Assembly (NCBI GenBank): GCA_017625725.1
Contig: JAGAKH010000002.1
Location: 78,085-142,084, forward strand
Direction: 5' to 3'
Source: Bacteroidales bacterium
GTDB taxonomy: Bacteria; Bacteroidota; Bacteroidia; Bacteroidales; UBA932
Length of the DNA: 64,000 bases
In this document: piece after piece, positions 8,843-17,829 of the stretch
Layout: every line of letters starts with the position of its first letter
How positions within the stretch are numbered: position 1 is the stretch's first letter
Notes under the pieces: generated by a model
Database searches by the model: none
Told to the model about the DNA's origin: nothing
Seen by the model: the letters and a program-made list of their open reading frames with translations, nothing else
Program-made: the position numbers and the translations under genes

Positions 8843-9686
8843 TCCGTATGATTATGATGGCACATATTACTGTCGCCAGACATGCCACATAAGCCAGGGC
8901 GTAGCTCCACCCGTTCATTGCTTCGAAGAAATAGTCGACATCTTTTAGCGATGGTATCCTGCTGATTGCCAATGACATCGTGTTGTTGGCAAAATGCATC
9001 AGCATGGTGAGTTTCAACGACCCGGTCTTGTAATATACATAACCGAAAAGAACACCCATTATGAAGGCCGGCAGTGCCTGCCATGGATTCATGTGTATCA
9101 CTGCGAAGAAAACTGCTGATGTCAGTATGGCATTTACGGGGCTGGTCTTGCTCAGAAGTCCTCTTAACACGACGCCTCTGCATAACCACTCTTCAAAGAA
9201 GGGGGCAAAAACCGATACTGATATGAAGTTGATCAGAAACGGCCCTTCTGTCAGACTCTTCATCGCCTGCTCGATAGCTTCAGGCATAGGTGGAAGAAGA
9301 AGTGCTATCGGTTCTGTCACGACAGCAGCTGCAATTGTTGCAGCAACTACGGTCAGCGAGGTACCTGTCAAGCCTAGTTTCCTGCCTTCAAACCTGTCGA
9401 CCGATATGGCCGGTAAATTTCCTCTTTTGTTTTTTCTGCTCTCAAACCATGCGTAAATCATTGCCGGGATAAACAACAATGGATAGGAAACCAATGTTCC
9501 TATGCTGTCATTCATCTCCGGTATCAATGTCTTCAAGCCAAGGAGGACCGTCATGCTCAGAAGATTTCCGATGAGGAACATTATAAGAACCGCAAACATT
9601 CCCTTGAAGCCGGGCAGATAGTGTGAATAACAGGAAAAGAGACCCTCGGATCTCTTTTCACTGTCGTTATGGATGATGTCTGTCAT
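8793..9686 (-). CDS. CPBP-family intramembrane glutamic protease
   Basis: A 297-residue integral membrane protein with about eight hydrophobic segments. It carries the three motifs of the CPBP (Rce1/Abi-like) family: EEWLCR (Glu165-Glu166...Arg170), FAVIH (ending at His198) and HFANN (231-235). These residues form the active site of membrane glutamic proteases. Bacterial members have varied and mostly unknown substrates, including roles in bacteriocin immunity and protein-export maturation. It starts 3 bp after the stop of the upstream nucleotidyltransferase, so they form an operon. The 3' end overlaps yccF by 50 bp. Confidence 0.88.
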   Translation of the reverse strand: MTDIIHNDSEKRSEGLFSCYSHYLPGFKGMFAVLIMFLIGNLLSMTVLLGLKTLIPEMNDSIGTLVSYPLLFIPAMIYAWFESRKNKRGNLPAISVDRFEGRKLGLTGTSLTVVAATIAAAVVTEPIALLLPPMPEAIEQAMKSLTEGPFLINFISVSVFAPFFEEWLCRGVVLRGLLSKTSPVNAILTSAVFFAVIHMNPWQALPAFIMGVLFGYVYYKTGSLKLTMLMHFANNTMSLAISRIPSLKDVDYFFEAMNGWSYALAYVACLATVICAIIIIRTNSVDRSSCQTEQEPE

Positions 9687-9689
9687 TTT

Positions 9690-10622
9690 TTATTTGCTGT
9701 AAAGAGGTCTAGGGTAGATTCCCTGATCTGCAAATTCCTGGAACTTAGCGACTACGCCAGGTCTGTCTTCCTTGAAGGTGACTCCGAACCAGCGTGAAGT
9801 GGTTGAAAGGAGTTCGCATCTTCCTGTACCGTTCTTGATGAGACTGTCGATTGCAAACGGGATATAGAATTCTGCCTTGAGCTCGTTGATGTTCTTTTCA
9901 AGGAATGAAGTGAAGATGTCTTCTGTCTTTTCAAAATAGTCAGGTGTGAATCCCCACATATTCATCGAGCAGAGTGATTTTGCTGCAAGCTCCACTTTTT
10001 CACCCTTGCCGTTTTCACCATATATTTTGCCATCTTCCGCTCTTGCAATCTTATGATGTTCTTCGACGTCGGTCAGGAAACCGGTGCTGTCTGCAACACC
10101 GATACCACGGGATACTCCACCTGATTCAGAAAGAGTGTTATCGAGTTCGAATCCTACAAGAGCATATTCTCCGGTCTTTCCTTCGTGTGCTCTCAGCCAG
10201 TCACCGAGAATCCTGAATGAGTCCTTTCCGTAGTAGTCGTCACCATTGATCACTGCAAACGGTTCTTTGATGACATCTTTTGCCATAAGTACTGCGTGAG
10301 CTGTACCCCAAGGCTTCTCTCTGTCCGGATTCAATGTGAACTGAGCAGGAATCTTGTTCAGTTCCTGGGTTACGAACTGAAACTCCAGAGGTTCACCGTC
10401 AATGCAGGTCACGTGACTGTATCTTTCTCTTACGTTCTTCTCCATCTGCTCTTTGAAATATTCACGTACGATGTATACAACTTTGCCGAATCCAGCCTGA
10501 ACGGCATCATAGATAGAATAATCAATGATGGTTTCTCCGTCTGGGCCAAGTCCGTCCATCTGCTTAAGTCCTCCGTAGCGGCTTCCCATTCCTGCTGCTA
10601 GTACTAGAAGTGTAGGTTTCAT
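9690..10622 (-). CDS. Sugar-phosphate nucleotidyltransferase-like protein
   Basis: A 310-residue protein whose N-terminus, LVLAAGMGSRYGGLKQMDG, is the nucleotide-binding loop of the NTP_transferase family. INGDDYYGKDS provides the metal-binding Asp. The usual lysine of the GTRLxPxTxxxPK loop is represented by the Lys of GGLKQ. The C-terminal half has WFGVTFKEDRPGV, which is seen in a group of Bacteroidota nucleotidyltransferases of unproven substrate. An upstream ATG at 10676 is in frame, but the promoter element lies beside it, so the ATG at 10622 is preferred. It probably makes a nucleotide-activated sugar; which one cannot be told. Confidence 0.82.
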   Translation of the reverse strand: MKPTLLVLAAGMGSRYGGLKQMDGLGPDGETIIDYSIYDAVQAGFGKVVYIVREYFKEQMEKNVRERYSHVTCIDGEPLEFQFVTQELNKIPAQFTLNPDREKPWGTAHAVLMAKDVIKEPFAVINGDDYYGKDSFRILGDWLRAHEGKTGEYALVGFELDNTLSESGGVSRGIGVADSTGFLTDVEEHHKIARAEDGKIYGENGKGEKVELAAKSLCSMNMWGFTPDYFEKTEDIFTSFLEKNINELKAEFYIPFAIDSLIKNGTGRCELLSTTSRWFGVTFKEDRPGVVAKFQEFADQGIYPRPLYSK

Positions 10623-10673
10623 GTTTAATGATTTTATTGTTATTAAAATTATGTGCGATTGCGTAAAATCTTT

Positions 10674-10681
10674 CAAATTTA
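10674..10681 (-). promoter_or_regulatory. -7 element for the nucleotidyltransferase-CPBP operon
   Basis: TAAATTTG on the minus strand matches TAnnTTTG. It lies back to back with a plus-strand -7 box only 2 bp away, so the two divergent transcripts must compete for or share this site. Confidence 0.5.
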
Positions 10682-10683
10682 AT

Positions 10684-10691
10684 TATTTTTG
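10684..10691 (+). promoter_or_regulatory. -7 element for the divIC-like gene
   Basis: TATTTTTG matches TAnnTTTG. A TTG lies 22 bp upstream (10659-10661), at the long end of the usual spacing. The coding start is 28 bp downstream. Confidence 0.5.
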
Positions 10692-10719
10692 TCGATACAT
10701 CTCATAAAAAGAGCAAAAA

Positions 10720-11025
10720 TTGGGAAAGATTAAAGATATATTCAGAGGCGAGCATAGGAAATTTGCATGGTTTGTCGTTGTACTGACGTCAACATTTCTC
10801 ATCTTGTGGCTTGTCGGACCGGGGAATACCTTGATCCATTGGGCTGGAGCAGCTTTGGAGCAATCCAGACAGGAAAAGCAGATCCGTACTTATAGAAAAG
10901 AAATAAATGAGATGGACCGCAGAATAAGGATGATGCGGACAGATAAGGATACATTAGAAAAATTCGCCAGAGAGCAGTTCGGTTTTTCTGCCCCTGGCGA
11001 AGATGTCTATATCATTGAAGAGTGA
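10720..11025 (+). CDS. DivIC/FtsB-like septum formation initiator
   Basis: A 101-residue bitopic membrane protein with a short basic N-terminus, one transmembrane helix (about residues 15-33) and a coiled coil (about 45-80, with heptad-like QEKQIRTYRKEINEMDRRI). A conserved tail containing EKFAREQFGFSAPGEDVYII follows. This is the FtsB/DivIC family, which bridges cytosol and periplasm in the divisome with FtsL and FtsQ. The start is a TTG because no ATG lies upstream in frame, and the only later ATGs fall inside the coiled coil. It ends 10 bp from the convergent purB gene. Confidence 0.85.
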   Translation: MGKIKDIFRGEHRKFAWFVVVLTSTFLILWLVGPGNTLIHWAGAALEQSRQEKQIRTYRKEINEMDRRIRMMRTDKDTLEKFAREQFGFSAPGEDVYIIEE

Positions 11026-11035
11026 TGTCTCCCTT

Positions 11036-12376
11036 TTAGAATCCGGTGTATGACATCGGTGAAATGCAGCGGAGCTCTTCCTTGACTGATTCGGAAACCT
11101 CAAGTGTCTCAATGAATTCAGCTATAACTTCATGGTTGATTCCGGCTCCGGTACGGGTGAGTGCCTTGAGTGTCTCATAAGGGTTAGGGTAGTTCTCGCG
11201 GCGGAGAATTGTCTGAATCGCTTCAGCAACCACAGCCCAGTTCCTTTCAAGGTCAGCTCTTATCGCATCTTCATTCAAGATCAGTTTTCCTAGTCCTTTC
11301 TTCAATGAGTTCAGGGATATCATTGAATGGGCGATAGGCATTCCGATGTTTCTAAGTACAGTCGAGTCTGTAAGGTCTCTCTGAAGACGTGATATCGGAA
11401 GCTTCATCGACAGATGGGTGTAAAGTGCATTTGCTACACCGAAGTTACCTTCTGCATTTTCGAAATCGATAGGATTCACCTTGTGAGGCATTGCGGATGA
11501 GCCTACTTCTCCGGCCTTTACCTTCTGGCGGAAATACTCCATGGAAATATATGTCCAGATGTCTCTGGCAAGGTCAATCAGGATGGTGTTGATACGGCGG
11601 AGGCAGTCAAAGATAGATGCAAGGTTGTCGTAGTGTTCGATCTGAGTAGTCGGGAATGAACGCTTCAGACCGAGTGAGCTGACGAATTCATTTCCGAATC
11701 CGATCCAGTCGACTTCAGGATATGCAACCTTGTGTGCATTCATGTTACCTGTCGCACCACCGAACTTTGCAGGATAGGTGAGAAGCTCGAACTGTCTGAT
11801 CTGCTCCTCCAGACGTACGACAAATACATTGAATTCCTTTCCCACGCGTGTCGGAGAAGCTGGCTGGCCGTGTGTCTTTGCCAGCATCGGAATATCTGCC
11901 CAGTCTTCAGCCATGCTCTTGAGTGTTCCCAGAACTTCCTTGAGCAGAGGCATGAAACATTCATCCAAGGCCTCTTTCAGGGATAGAGGAACTGAAGTGT
12001 TGTTGATGTCCTGAGAGGTGAGGCCGAAGTGTACGAACTCTCCCCATCGGATGATCCCCATTTCCTTGAATCTGTCTTTAATGAAGTACTCGACGGCTTT
12101 TACGTCGTGGTTGGTGACTTTCTCTATTTCCTTGACCTTTGCAGCATCTTCCGGGGTCATGTTTCTGTAAATGTCCCTTAAGGCTTCAAACTTCGACTGG
12201 TCGAAGTCAGCAAGCTGAGGAAGAGGAATTCTGCATAGTGCTATGAAGTATTCGATCTCGACCCTGACGCGGTAGCGTATGAGGGCGTATTCACTGAAAT
12301 ATTCTCTAAGAGGCTCTGTCTGACGTGAATATCTTCCGTCAATCGGCGAAACCGCCATTAATGAATTGTTGCTCAT
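11036..12376 (-). CDS. purB: Adenylosuccinate lyase
   Basis: A 446-residue enzyme of purine synthesis that removes fumarate from SAICAR and from adenylosuccinate. The N-terminal MAVSPIDGRYSRQTEPL and the internal signature GSSAMPHKVNPIDFENAEGN (the mobile catalytic loop of the fumarase/aspartase superfamily) are both present. HFGLTSQDINNT and KTHGQPASPT supply further active-site residues. Length and organisation match the E. coli-type PurB. It is transcribed alone from a TATCTTTG box 25 bp upstream of the start. Confidence 0.96.
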   Translation of the reverse strand: MSNNSLMAVSPIDGRYSRQTEPLREYFSEYALIRYRVRVEIEYFIALCRIPLPQLADFDQSKFEALRDIYRNMTPEDAAKVKEIEKVTNHDVKAVEYFIKDRFKEMGIIRWGEFVHFGLTSQDINNTSVPLSLKEALDECFMPLLKEVLGTLKSMAEDWADIPMLAKTHGQPASPTRVGKEFNVFVVRLEEQIRQFELLTYPAKFGGATGNMNAHKVAYPEVDWIGFGNEFVSSLGLKRSFPTTQIEHYDNLASIFDCLRRINTILIDLARDIWTYISMEYFRQKVKAGEVGSSAMPHKVNPIDFENAEGNFGVANALYTHLSMKLPISRLQRDLTDSTVLRNIGMPIAHSMISLNSLKKGLGKLILNEDAIRADLERNWAVVAEAIQTILRRENYPNPYETLKALTRTGAGINHEVIAEFIETLEVSESVKEELRCISPMSYTGF

Positions 12377-12400
12377 GTCCCTTAATTGTTAATCCGCCTG

Positions 12401-12408
12401 CAAAGATA
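12401..12408 (-). promoter_or_regulatory. -7 element for purB
   Basis: TATCTTTG on the minus strand matches the Bacteroidota -7 consensus, 25 bp before the purB ATG. No clear -33 box. Confidence 0.5.
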
Positions 12409-12415
12409 GAAAAAG

Positions 12416-12446
12416 TTTGTATAAAATAATAATTATCTTAACTTTG
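12416..12446 (+). promoter_or_regulatory. Promoter for the lipoprotein gene at 12497
   Basis: TTTG (12416-12419), 19-bp spacer, TAACTTTG (12439-12446). This is an exact match to the Bacteroidota consensus, about 50 bp upstream of the start. Confidence 0.8.
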
Positions 12447-12496
12447 CAGGTTGTCCTGAATCAGGATTTTACGGAAAAATATTATAACTTTTATAC

Positions 12497-15238
12497 ATGA
12501 AAAATCATTCTATTAAATTTTTGTCATTTTTGATGGCTGCCGCCTTCGGCGTTTTTGCAGCAGGATGTGTACCTGAAACTGAGGAGCCGGGCGATGATTC
12601 GCAGAATACAGACAAGCCTGTGACACCGGAAGATTCAACAGATGTAAGCAAGCCAGTCGACAAAGCGACTTTTGCTGTGGCCGTTGAGAATGTCGGAGTT
12701 ACTACAGCTGATCTTGTGATTACATCAAAGGGAATTTCTGCAGTGTCTTATGTCGTTCAGGATACCGAGGTCCCTAATTCTGTCGCAAATGTCATTTCCA
12801 GACTTGGAACCAAGGTCGATGTGACTGAAGAAAAGACTGTCATCAATCTTTCCGGTTTCGATGCGAATGTCAAATATTATGTTTATGTTGTGGCTTTCGT
12901 CGGTGATGCCTTCCATGAAGATGTATATATCGGTGACTTTACTACAATAGACTATAACTTCACTCAGCTTCTGACGATTACCGAGAAGTATCATGATGGT
13001 TTCCGTGCCCGTATTACGGTTCCTGCGTCTGTGAAGGAGGATGAGTCAAGGGCTATCCGTTATACGGTATCGACGCTGCCTTTATATCTGCAGAAGAGAG
13101 AAGACCCGTATTTCAATGATTTCAATTCTCTTGAAGAAAACGGACAGCAGCATACAAGGGAAGATTTGACGATTATATATAATGATGATAATCAGTATGT
13201 TGACGAGGAGGGAAATCCTGTTCCCGAGAATGAGTTTGAAGCAGGAGTAGATATACAGCTTCATAATAAGTTTGCTCCGGGTGAACCTATTGTGTTATTG
13301 GCAGGTGAGTTCTCCGAGGAAGAAAGCCAGTATGGATGGGGAATCGGATACTATCAGCCTCTTTTCGATTCATTGAGGTATTTTGTAAATGAACCGCCTC
13401 AGGTCAGCGTTCTTGCTTCGCCATGGGAGAAGGCTTCTGCATCAGACTCCTATTGGACCGGTGCATTCCAGAAGGAACTTGTAGTCTGCAATCCTCCTGT
13501 TGCATTTGATGGTGATGTGTCTATGGAAGTGATTGAATGCGGTGCTATTGACGCAACCCTTCGTTTTACTCCTTCGGATAATGTGGTTCAGTACTGTGTC
13601 GCTATACTTGACGAGACAAACTATAACCTTGCATTGAACCTGATCGATAAGAATCCTGATTATTTCCAGTGGTTCGTTACAAGTTATTATGCATTCTGGG
13701 CCGGTCTGTCTACTTCGCTTTTCGGACCGACTGACCTTCACCTGTCTGATGTGATGTATGCCTCTGCAAATACAGAGTACAGGGTATTTGTGACTGCCAT
13801 GGGTGATGAGGAGGGAACAACTCAGTTCTTCAAGACATTTGACATTAAGACTACTGACTATCAGCTTGCCCTTCCTGAGATCCAGATAAGGCCGATTGAC
13901 AGCAATTCAAGTCCTTATTTTGTGTCATTCAATATTAAGGCTCCGAACAAGGATGTGAAGACAGCCGTATATGCCGCAAACTATGTCAGGGACTTCGAGA
14001 TGATGCTTAATGCGGGTAATACATATAACCAGATTGTGGAAGGAGGAAACAGGTTCACAACAGAGGAAGTTGCTCAGATCAATTCAGATGAGGGATATAC
14101 GATCACAATCTCATCCGTGCCAGGAGAGGTGACAAGACTTGCTGTCCTTGCTTATAATTCAGAAGAAAGAAGCAATGTGATAGAGCCTAAGGATGTAGCC
14201 GACTGCTCTACTGCTCAGCTTCCACGTAAACCTGTCATTACTACCGATTATTATAATACGCTTCCAGGTGAGTGGACCGCTACAGCTACCATTGAATCCT
14301 ACTATGATGAAAATGGTCTTGCGGAGTATGATAATGAGACTGGTGAGTACAAGAAGTTTACTTTTGTCAAGACTGCAGACATCACCATCTGCAAGGAAAT
14401 CGACTATCCTTCTCCAATGCCTTCGGAAGTGTACGACATATATAAGGATGAACCGAAGGAAGAGGTGGATGCCCTGTACAGGGAGTTCTGTGACCTTGCT
14501 GCTGTATTTAATCAACGTCAGCTCCAGTATCAGAACAGACTTCTCTGCATAGGATTCATCGATCATGATCCTGGAATGAAGAAGGCTTCTCCATGGGATC
14601 TCTTCGTGTCGGAGGATTACGTGGGATATGATGTTTCCGGTATCTTCTATGATTTCGGACCTAAGTGGTTCCTTGAGATGATCGGTGATGAGAATTATGA
14701 GTTTGATAAGGTTGTCATTCCATATAATACAGTAAGAATGGCCCCATTCAATAATTGGGATAGAGGATATATGTACAATCTCCTTCCATATTCAAGGGAA
14801 ACCAATATTGCAATCGGCTCTGTAAGCAGTGACGGTTCTTTGGACGGACATATTCCTGTGGAAATCTCTCCTGATGGCAATACAATTACGATCAAGCCTG
14901 TGGTAAGCAATGGACAGAACTACTATCCTACTCCGATGTATTACAAATATGGCGAGCCTTCTGCACGTTCCTATGTCGTTTCCGATATAGTCCTTACAAG
15001 AGGAACGACAAAGACGAAGTCTGGTTACGCAGCGGGATCAGCTTCTTCTGCGGTCAGCAGAACAGCTTCAGCCAGAAATCTTGATGGAAGCGTGTCTGTC
15101 TTCTCTTCACCTGTGCGGACAAGTGTGATGACACCTCTCAAGCCGGTCAAGGCGATTGAGTATAAGAAGGTCGAGCATAAGATGCCGACGGCTGAATATG
15201 TTCAGGAAAGAATGAGGGAACTTGCAGAAAGATATTAA
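12497..15238 (+). CDS. Large surface-type lipoprotein of unknown function
   Basis: A 913-residue protein with a type II signal peptide. The hydrophobic segment ends in a lipobox at FAAGC (Cys24), followed by an acidic stretch (PETEEPGDD) of the type that directs lipoproteins to the cell surface in Bacteroidota. After a Thr/Asp/Pro linker (about 30-50) come several beta-rich segments (for example VAVENVGVTTADLVIT and VSMEVIECGAIDATLRFT) resembling repeated fibronectin-like or BACON-like modules. No catalytic motif, no transmembrane helix and no type IX secretion tail were seen. The last 60 residues are Ser/Ala-rich and basic. The next gene, 18 bp on, encodes a second lipoprotein, so they form an operon. 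Function is unknown. Confidence 0.75.
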   Translation: MKNHSIKFLSFLMAAAFGVFAAGCVPETEEPGDDSQNTDKPVTPEDSTDVSKPVDKATFAVAVENVGVTTADLVITSKGISAVSYVVQDTEVPNSVANVISRLGTKVDVTEEKTVINLSGFDANVKYYVYVVAFVGDAFHEDVYIGDFTTIDYNFTQLLTITEKYHDGFRARITVPASVKEDESRAIRYTVSTLPLYLQKREDPYFNDFNSLEENGQQHTREDLTIIYNDDNQYVDEEGNPVPENEFEAGVDIQLHNKFAPGEPIVLLAGEFSEEESQYGWGIGYYQPLFDSLRYFVNEPPQVSVLASPWEKASASDSYWTGAFQKELVVCNPPVAFDGDVSMEVIECGAIDATLRFTPSDNVVQYCVAILDETNYNLALNLIDKNPDYFQWFVTSYYAFWAGLSTSLFGPTDLHLSDVMYASANTEYRVFVTAMGDEEGTTQFFKTFDIKTTDYQLALPEIQIRPIDSNSSPYFVSFNIKAPNKDVKTAVYAANYVRDFEMMLNAGNTYNQIVEGGNRFTTEEVAQINSDEGYTITISSVPGEVTRLAVLAYNSEERSNVIEPKDVADCSTAQLPRKPVITTDYYNTLPGEWTATATIESYYDENGLAEYDNETGEYKKFTFVKTADITICKEIDYPSPMPSEVYDIYKDEPKEEVDALYREFCDLAAVFNQRQLQYQNRLLCIGFIDHDPGMKKASPWDLFVSEDYVGYDVSGIFYDFGPKWFLEMIGDENYEFDKVVIPYNTVRMAPFNNWDRGYMYNLLPYSRETNIAIGSVSSDGSLDGHIPVEISPDGNTITIKPVVSNGQNYYPTPMYYKYGEPSARSYVVSDIVLTRGTTKTKSGYAAGSASSAVSRTASARNLDGSVSVFSSPVRTSVMTPLKPVKAIEYKKVEHKMPTAEYVQERMRELAERY

Positions 15239-15256
15239 TCTTAATACTGATTTGAT

Positions 15257-16531
15257 ATGAAGATAGCTAAAATACTCTTGTCCTGCACAGTTGCGGTTAT
15301 GACATTTGCTTCTTGCGGAGAAATAGAGGACCCGCTGGCAAATGGCAATAAGCCGGATACCGAACAGCCGGACAAGCCTGATAATCCGGACACTCCTGAT
15401 ACTCCAAACTTGCCTTCAGGCGATAAGCTTGAGGTCGTTTTGGACAAGAAGGTCATACGTGCAGATGGAACGGATGCTGCAACTTTCACATTCCTTCTTG
15501 ATGGTCAGAAGATCACGGAAGGAGTTACCTTGTACGATGACCAGATGCAGGAGGTTGCACTCACGGATTCCAGATTTACAACAACACAAGTCGGAGAGTA
15601 TGTGTTCTGGGCAGCCTATGCGACTTTGAGTTCTGAAAATGTGGTCATAAGATCAGTAAATGTCGATGTTCCTGTTACTCCTGTTGATCCGAAACCGTCA
15701 AGTACAGCATTTGACCATAAGGTTCTCCAGATTCAGATTACAGGTAACGAGTGCGGTTACTGTCCTCTTATGATCGAGTCCCTTCAGCAGGTGTATTCTC
15801 AGGAAAAGTATTCATCAAGATCTATACTTGCTGCGTGTCATACGTTCAATTCCGATGACCCGACCTTTATTGATGAGAAGATACCGGGCTCAGGCAGTGC
15901 TCCAAAGCTGTATACGAATCTTGATTTCGGCAACAGTTTCGGTAATTTGTCAAGTATAGGTGTTACAGCCCAGACGATAGCTGCACATATCGATGAATAT
16001 CATAAGTTCCCTGTGAAGGCAGGTATTTCCGTGAAGTCTGTAAGAGATGGAAATACGATTGTAATCAAGGCTTGTGTCAAGGCAGCAGTTACCACTGAGT
16101 TCAGAATCGGTGCATGGCTTCTTGAAGATGGTCTTGTCTATGACCAGCACAGGTATAGGAACGGAGGTGATGATTACTATAGCGAGACTCATAACAACTG
16201 TGTGAGAATCGCTGACAGTAAGGTGACATCTACAAATTATCTGGGTCATCCGTTAGGAGTCATCAATTCCGGCGATACATCAGAATATGTCTTTGTCTGG
16301 AATCTTGATGAGAATCCTGAGGCTCCTGTGATGACATGGAACAAGAAGATAGGAACAAGTCCTATGTATAAGACATGTCTCAAGCCGAATCTTGATAACT
16401 GCCGCATCGTTGTCTTTGCTTCAGTTCCTATGAAGGATGGTGCTGCAACCACAGACAATCCGGTGGCTATCATTACAAATGCCGTTGAATGTCCTATAAA
16501 TGGAGAAGTTCAGTTCGGCTACGTTGACTAG
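15257..16531 (+). CDS. Omp28-related lipoprotein with CxxC
   Basis: A 424-residue lipoprotein. The lipobox is FASC (Cys20), followed by EIEDP and a low-complexity Pro-Asp linker (about residues 31-57, repeated PDxP). A beta domain (about 58-140, with EVVLDKKVIRADGTDAATF) resembles an invasin/intimin-like or Big-like module. From about 150 the protein resembles the Omp28 family, with the motif ECGYCP (Cys166, Cys169) at the position expected for a thioredoxin-like active site. Omp28 was named from a Porphyromonas surface protein whose role is uncertain. The CxxC suggests thiol-disulfide exchange outside the cytoplasm, which fits the TlpA-like protein encoded at 19490. It is followed by a strong hairpin. 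Confidence 0.8.
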   Translation: MKIAKILLSCTVAVMTFASCGEIEDPLANGNKPDTEQPDKPDNPDTPDTPNLPSGDKLEVVLDKKVIRADGTDAATFTFLLDGQKITEGVTLYDDQMQEVALTDSRFTTTQVGEYVFWAAYATLSSENVVIRSVNVDVPVTPVDPKPSSTAFDHKVLQIQITGNECGYCPLMIESLQQVYSQEKYSSRSILAACHTFNSDDPTFIDEKIPGSGSAPKLYTNLDFGNSFGNLSSIGVTAQTIAAHIDEYHKFPVKAGISVKSVRDGNTIVIKACVKAAVTTEFRIGAWLLEDGLVYDQHRYRNGGDDYYSETHNNCVRIADSKVTSTNYLGHPLGVINSGDTSEYVFVWNLDENPEAPVMTWNKKIGTSPMYKTCLKPNLDNCRIVVFASVPMKDGAATTDNPVAIITNAVECPINGEVQFGYVD

Positions 16532-16553
16532 AGAACAGAATCTCAGCATATGA

Positions 16554-16590
16554 ACAAGCCCTGCTCACCATTGTGGGCAGGGCTTGTCTT
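16554..16590. terminator. Hairpin between convergent genes
   Basis: ACAAGCCCTGC (16554-16564) pairs perfectly with GCAGGGCTTGT (16577-16587), and four more pairs including one G-T extend into the loop. Only a weak T-tract (CTTGTG) follows on the plus side. It lies between the ends of two convergent genes and probably terminates one or both. Confidence 0.65.
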
Positions 16591-16609
16591 GTGTCAGGGC
16601 TCCGTTTCT

Positions 16610-17824
16610 CTACATCAGCAGCATGACTGCGAATACATAAAGGAGGAAGGCCTGGAATGACAGGCTCTTGTGAGTTGAGTCTTCGATTGCAACTTCTGTG
16701 TCATCGCCGCTTTTCACGGCAGAAAGCTCCTTCTGGTCCGGAATGAGTCTGTAGGCCCATTTCTGGATGATATATCCTTCGCTTATGTAAGTTGCTCCTG
16801 CGTTTGAACGGTTAAGTGTGATGAGGGTCTTGTAGTCTGAAGTATATGCCTTGCTCATGAGGCCTTCTGTCATGTCCAGATCAAGTCCTTGCAGAGATGT
16901 CCTCAGGTCTTCCTGCGATGAAGATGTCAGAAGCAGGACTCTGAATCCTTCTCTTTCAGCATTATCTATGAAAGAAGCCAGTCTTTCCCATTTCATTGGC
17001 TTGATATTGATGTCGTATACACTGATGACAATGACTTTTCCTGTGCATGCAAGAGTGTCATGATACGTTCCCTTGTCATCGAAGAAGGAAAGCGGTACGG
17101 TCTCATCTTCTGTCTCTCCCTTCATTATTGTTTCAGCTGTAATGAATGTCCAGGTGGAGTCCGGCAGTTCGTCTATGCCGAATCTTTCCTGCTTTCCATC
17201 CTTTTCGTAAATGAATACTGACTCGTATATCTCATCTTCGGAACTCTGGAAAGCGTTGCCTGCCTGAAGACCGACAGATGGCTTGTAATCAGTAAAATCC
17301 ATTATAGGGAGGTACATCCACGAATAAACGGATAATGCGGCTACAGAGACAGTCACGATAGCAAAGGAGACATATTTTCTTTTCTTAGGAGTACCGAGTC
17401 CCTTGAGTGGAACAAATCCCAGAAGAAGTATTGTCAGTATTATGATGTTCTTTATCAATGTCTCCTTGTGGGTGAGGTGAACGGCTTCTCCGAAACAGCC
17501 GCAATCCATTTCCGGATTGAAGATGACAAGGAAGATGGTCAGAAGGGTAAAGAAACTCTGTACTGCAAGAACAGTCATGGCGGTGGCTTTTCGCCATACA
17601 CCAGTAATCAGGGCTGTTCCGATGACACATTCTCCAAGTGCGAGCAGACTGCCGGCTGGTTTGGCTATGCCCTCCAGAAAGTCCAAGTGAAGAAAGTCAA
17701 GATACTCCTTGATTACCAGTCCTGCTCCTACAGGGTCTATCACCTTTAGAATTCCTGAAATGAAGAATACGAAACCAATGGAAAAGCCGCAGAATCTTCT
17801 GAGGCGGACAATAAAGTATCTCAT
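16610..17824 (-). CDS. DoxX/MauE-like membrane protein with C-terminal thioredoxin-like region
   Basis: A 404-residue protein. The first 160 residues contain about four transmembrane helices with the DoxX/MauE pattern (FFISGILKVIDPVGAG, then LGECVIGTAL) and a DCGCFGE motif (Cys108, Cys110) at the membrane surface. A further helix (about 140-160) leads to a periplasmic region (about 180-370) that looks like a degenerate thioredoxin-like fold without its own CxxC. A last hydrophobic segment ends the protein. The layout fits the family called BT_3928-like in Bacteroides. Members probably pass electrons for disulfide chemistry, but this is inference. It begins 5 bp after tmk. Confidence 0.75.
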   Translation of the reverse strand: MRYFIVRLRRFCGFSIGFVFFISGILKVIDPVGAGLVIKEYLDFLHLDFLEGIAKPAGSLLALGECVIGTALITGVWRKATAMTVLAVQSFFTLLTIFLVIFNPEMDCGCFGEAVHLTHKETLIKNIIILTILLLGFVPLKGLGTPKKRKYVSFAIVTVSVAALSVYSWMYLPIMDFTDYKPSVGLQAGNAFQSSEDEIYESVFIYEKDGKQERFGIDELPDSTWTFITAETIMKGETEDETVPLSFFDDKGTYHDTLACTGKVIVISVYDINIKPMKWERLASFIDNAEREGFRVLLLTSSSQEDLRTSLQGLDLDMTEGLMSKAYTSDYKTLITLNRSNAGATYISEGYIIQKWAYRLIPDQKELSAVKSGDDTEVAIEDSTHKSLSFQAFLLYVFAVMLLM

Positions 17825-17829
17825 GTCTT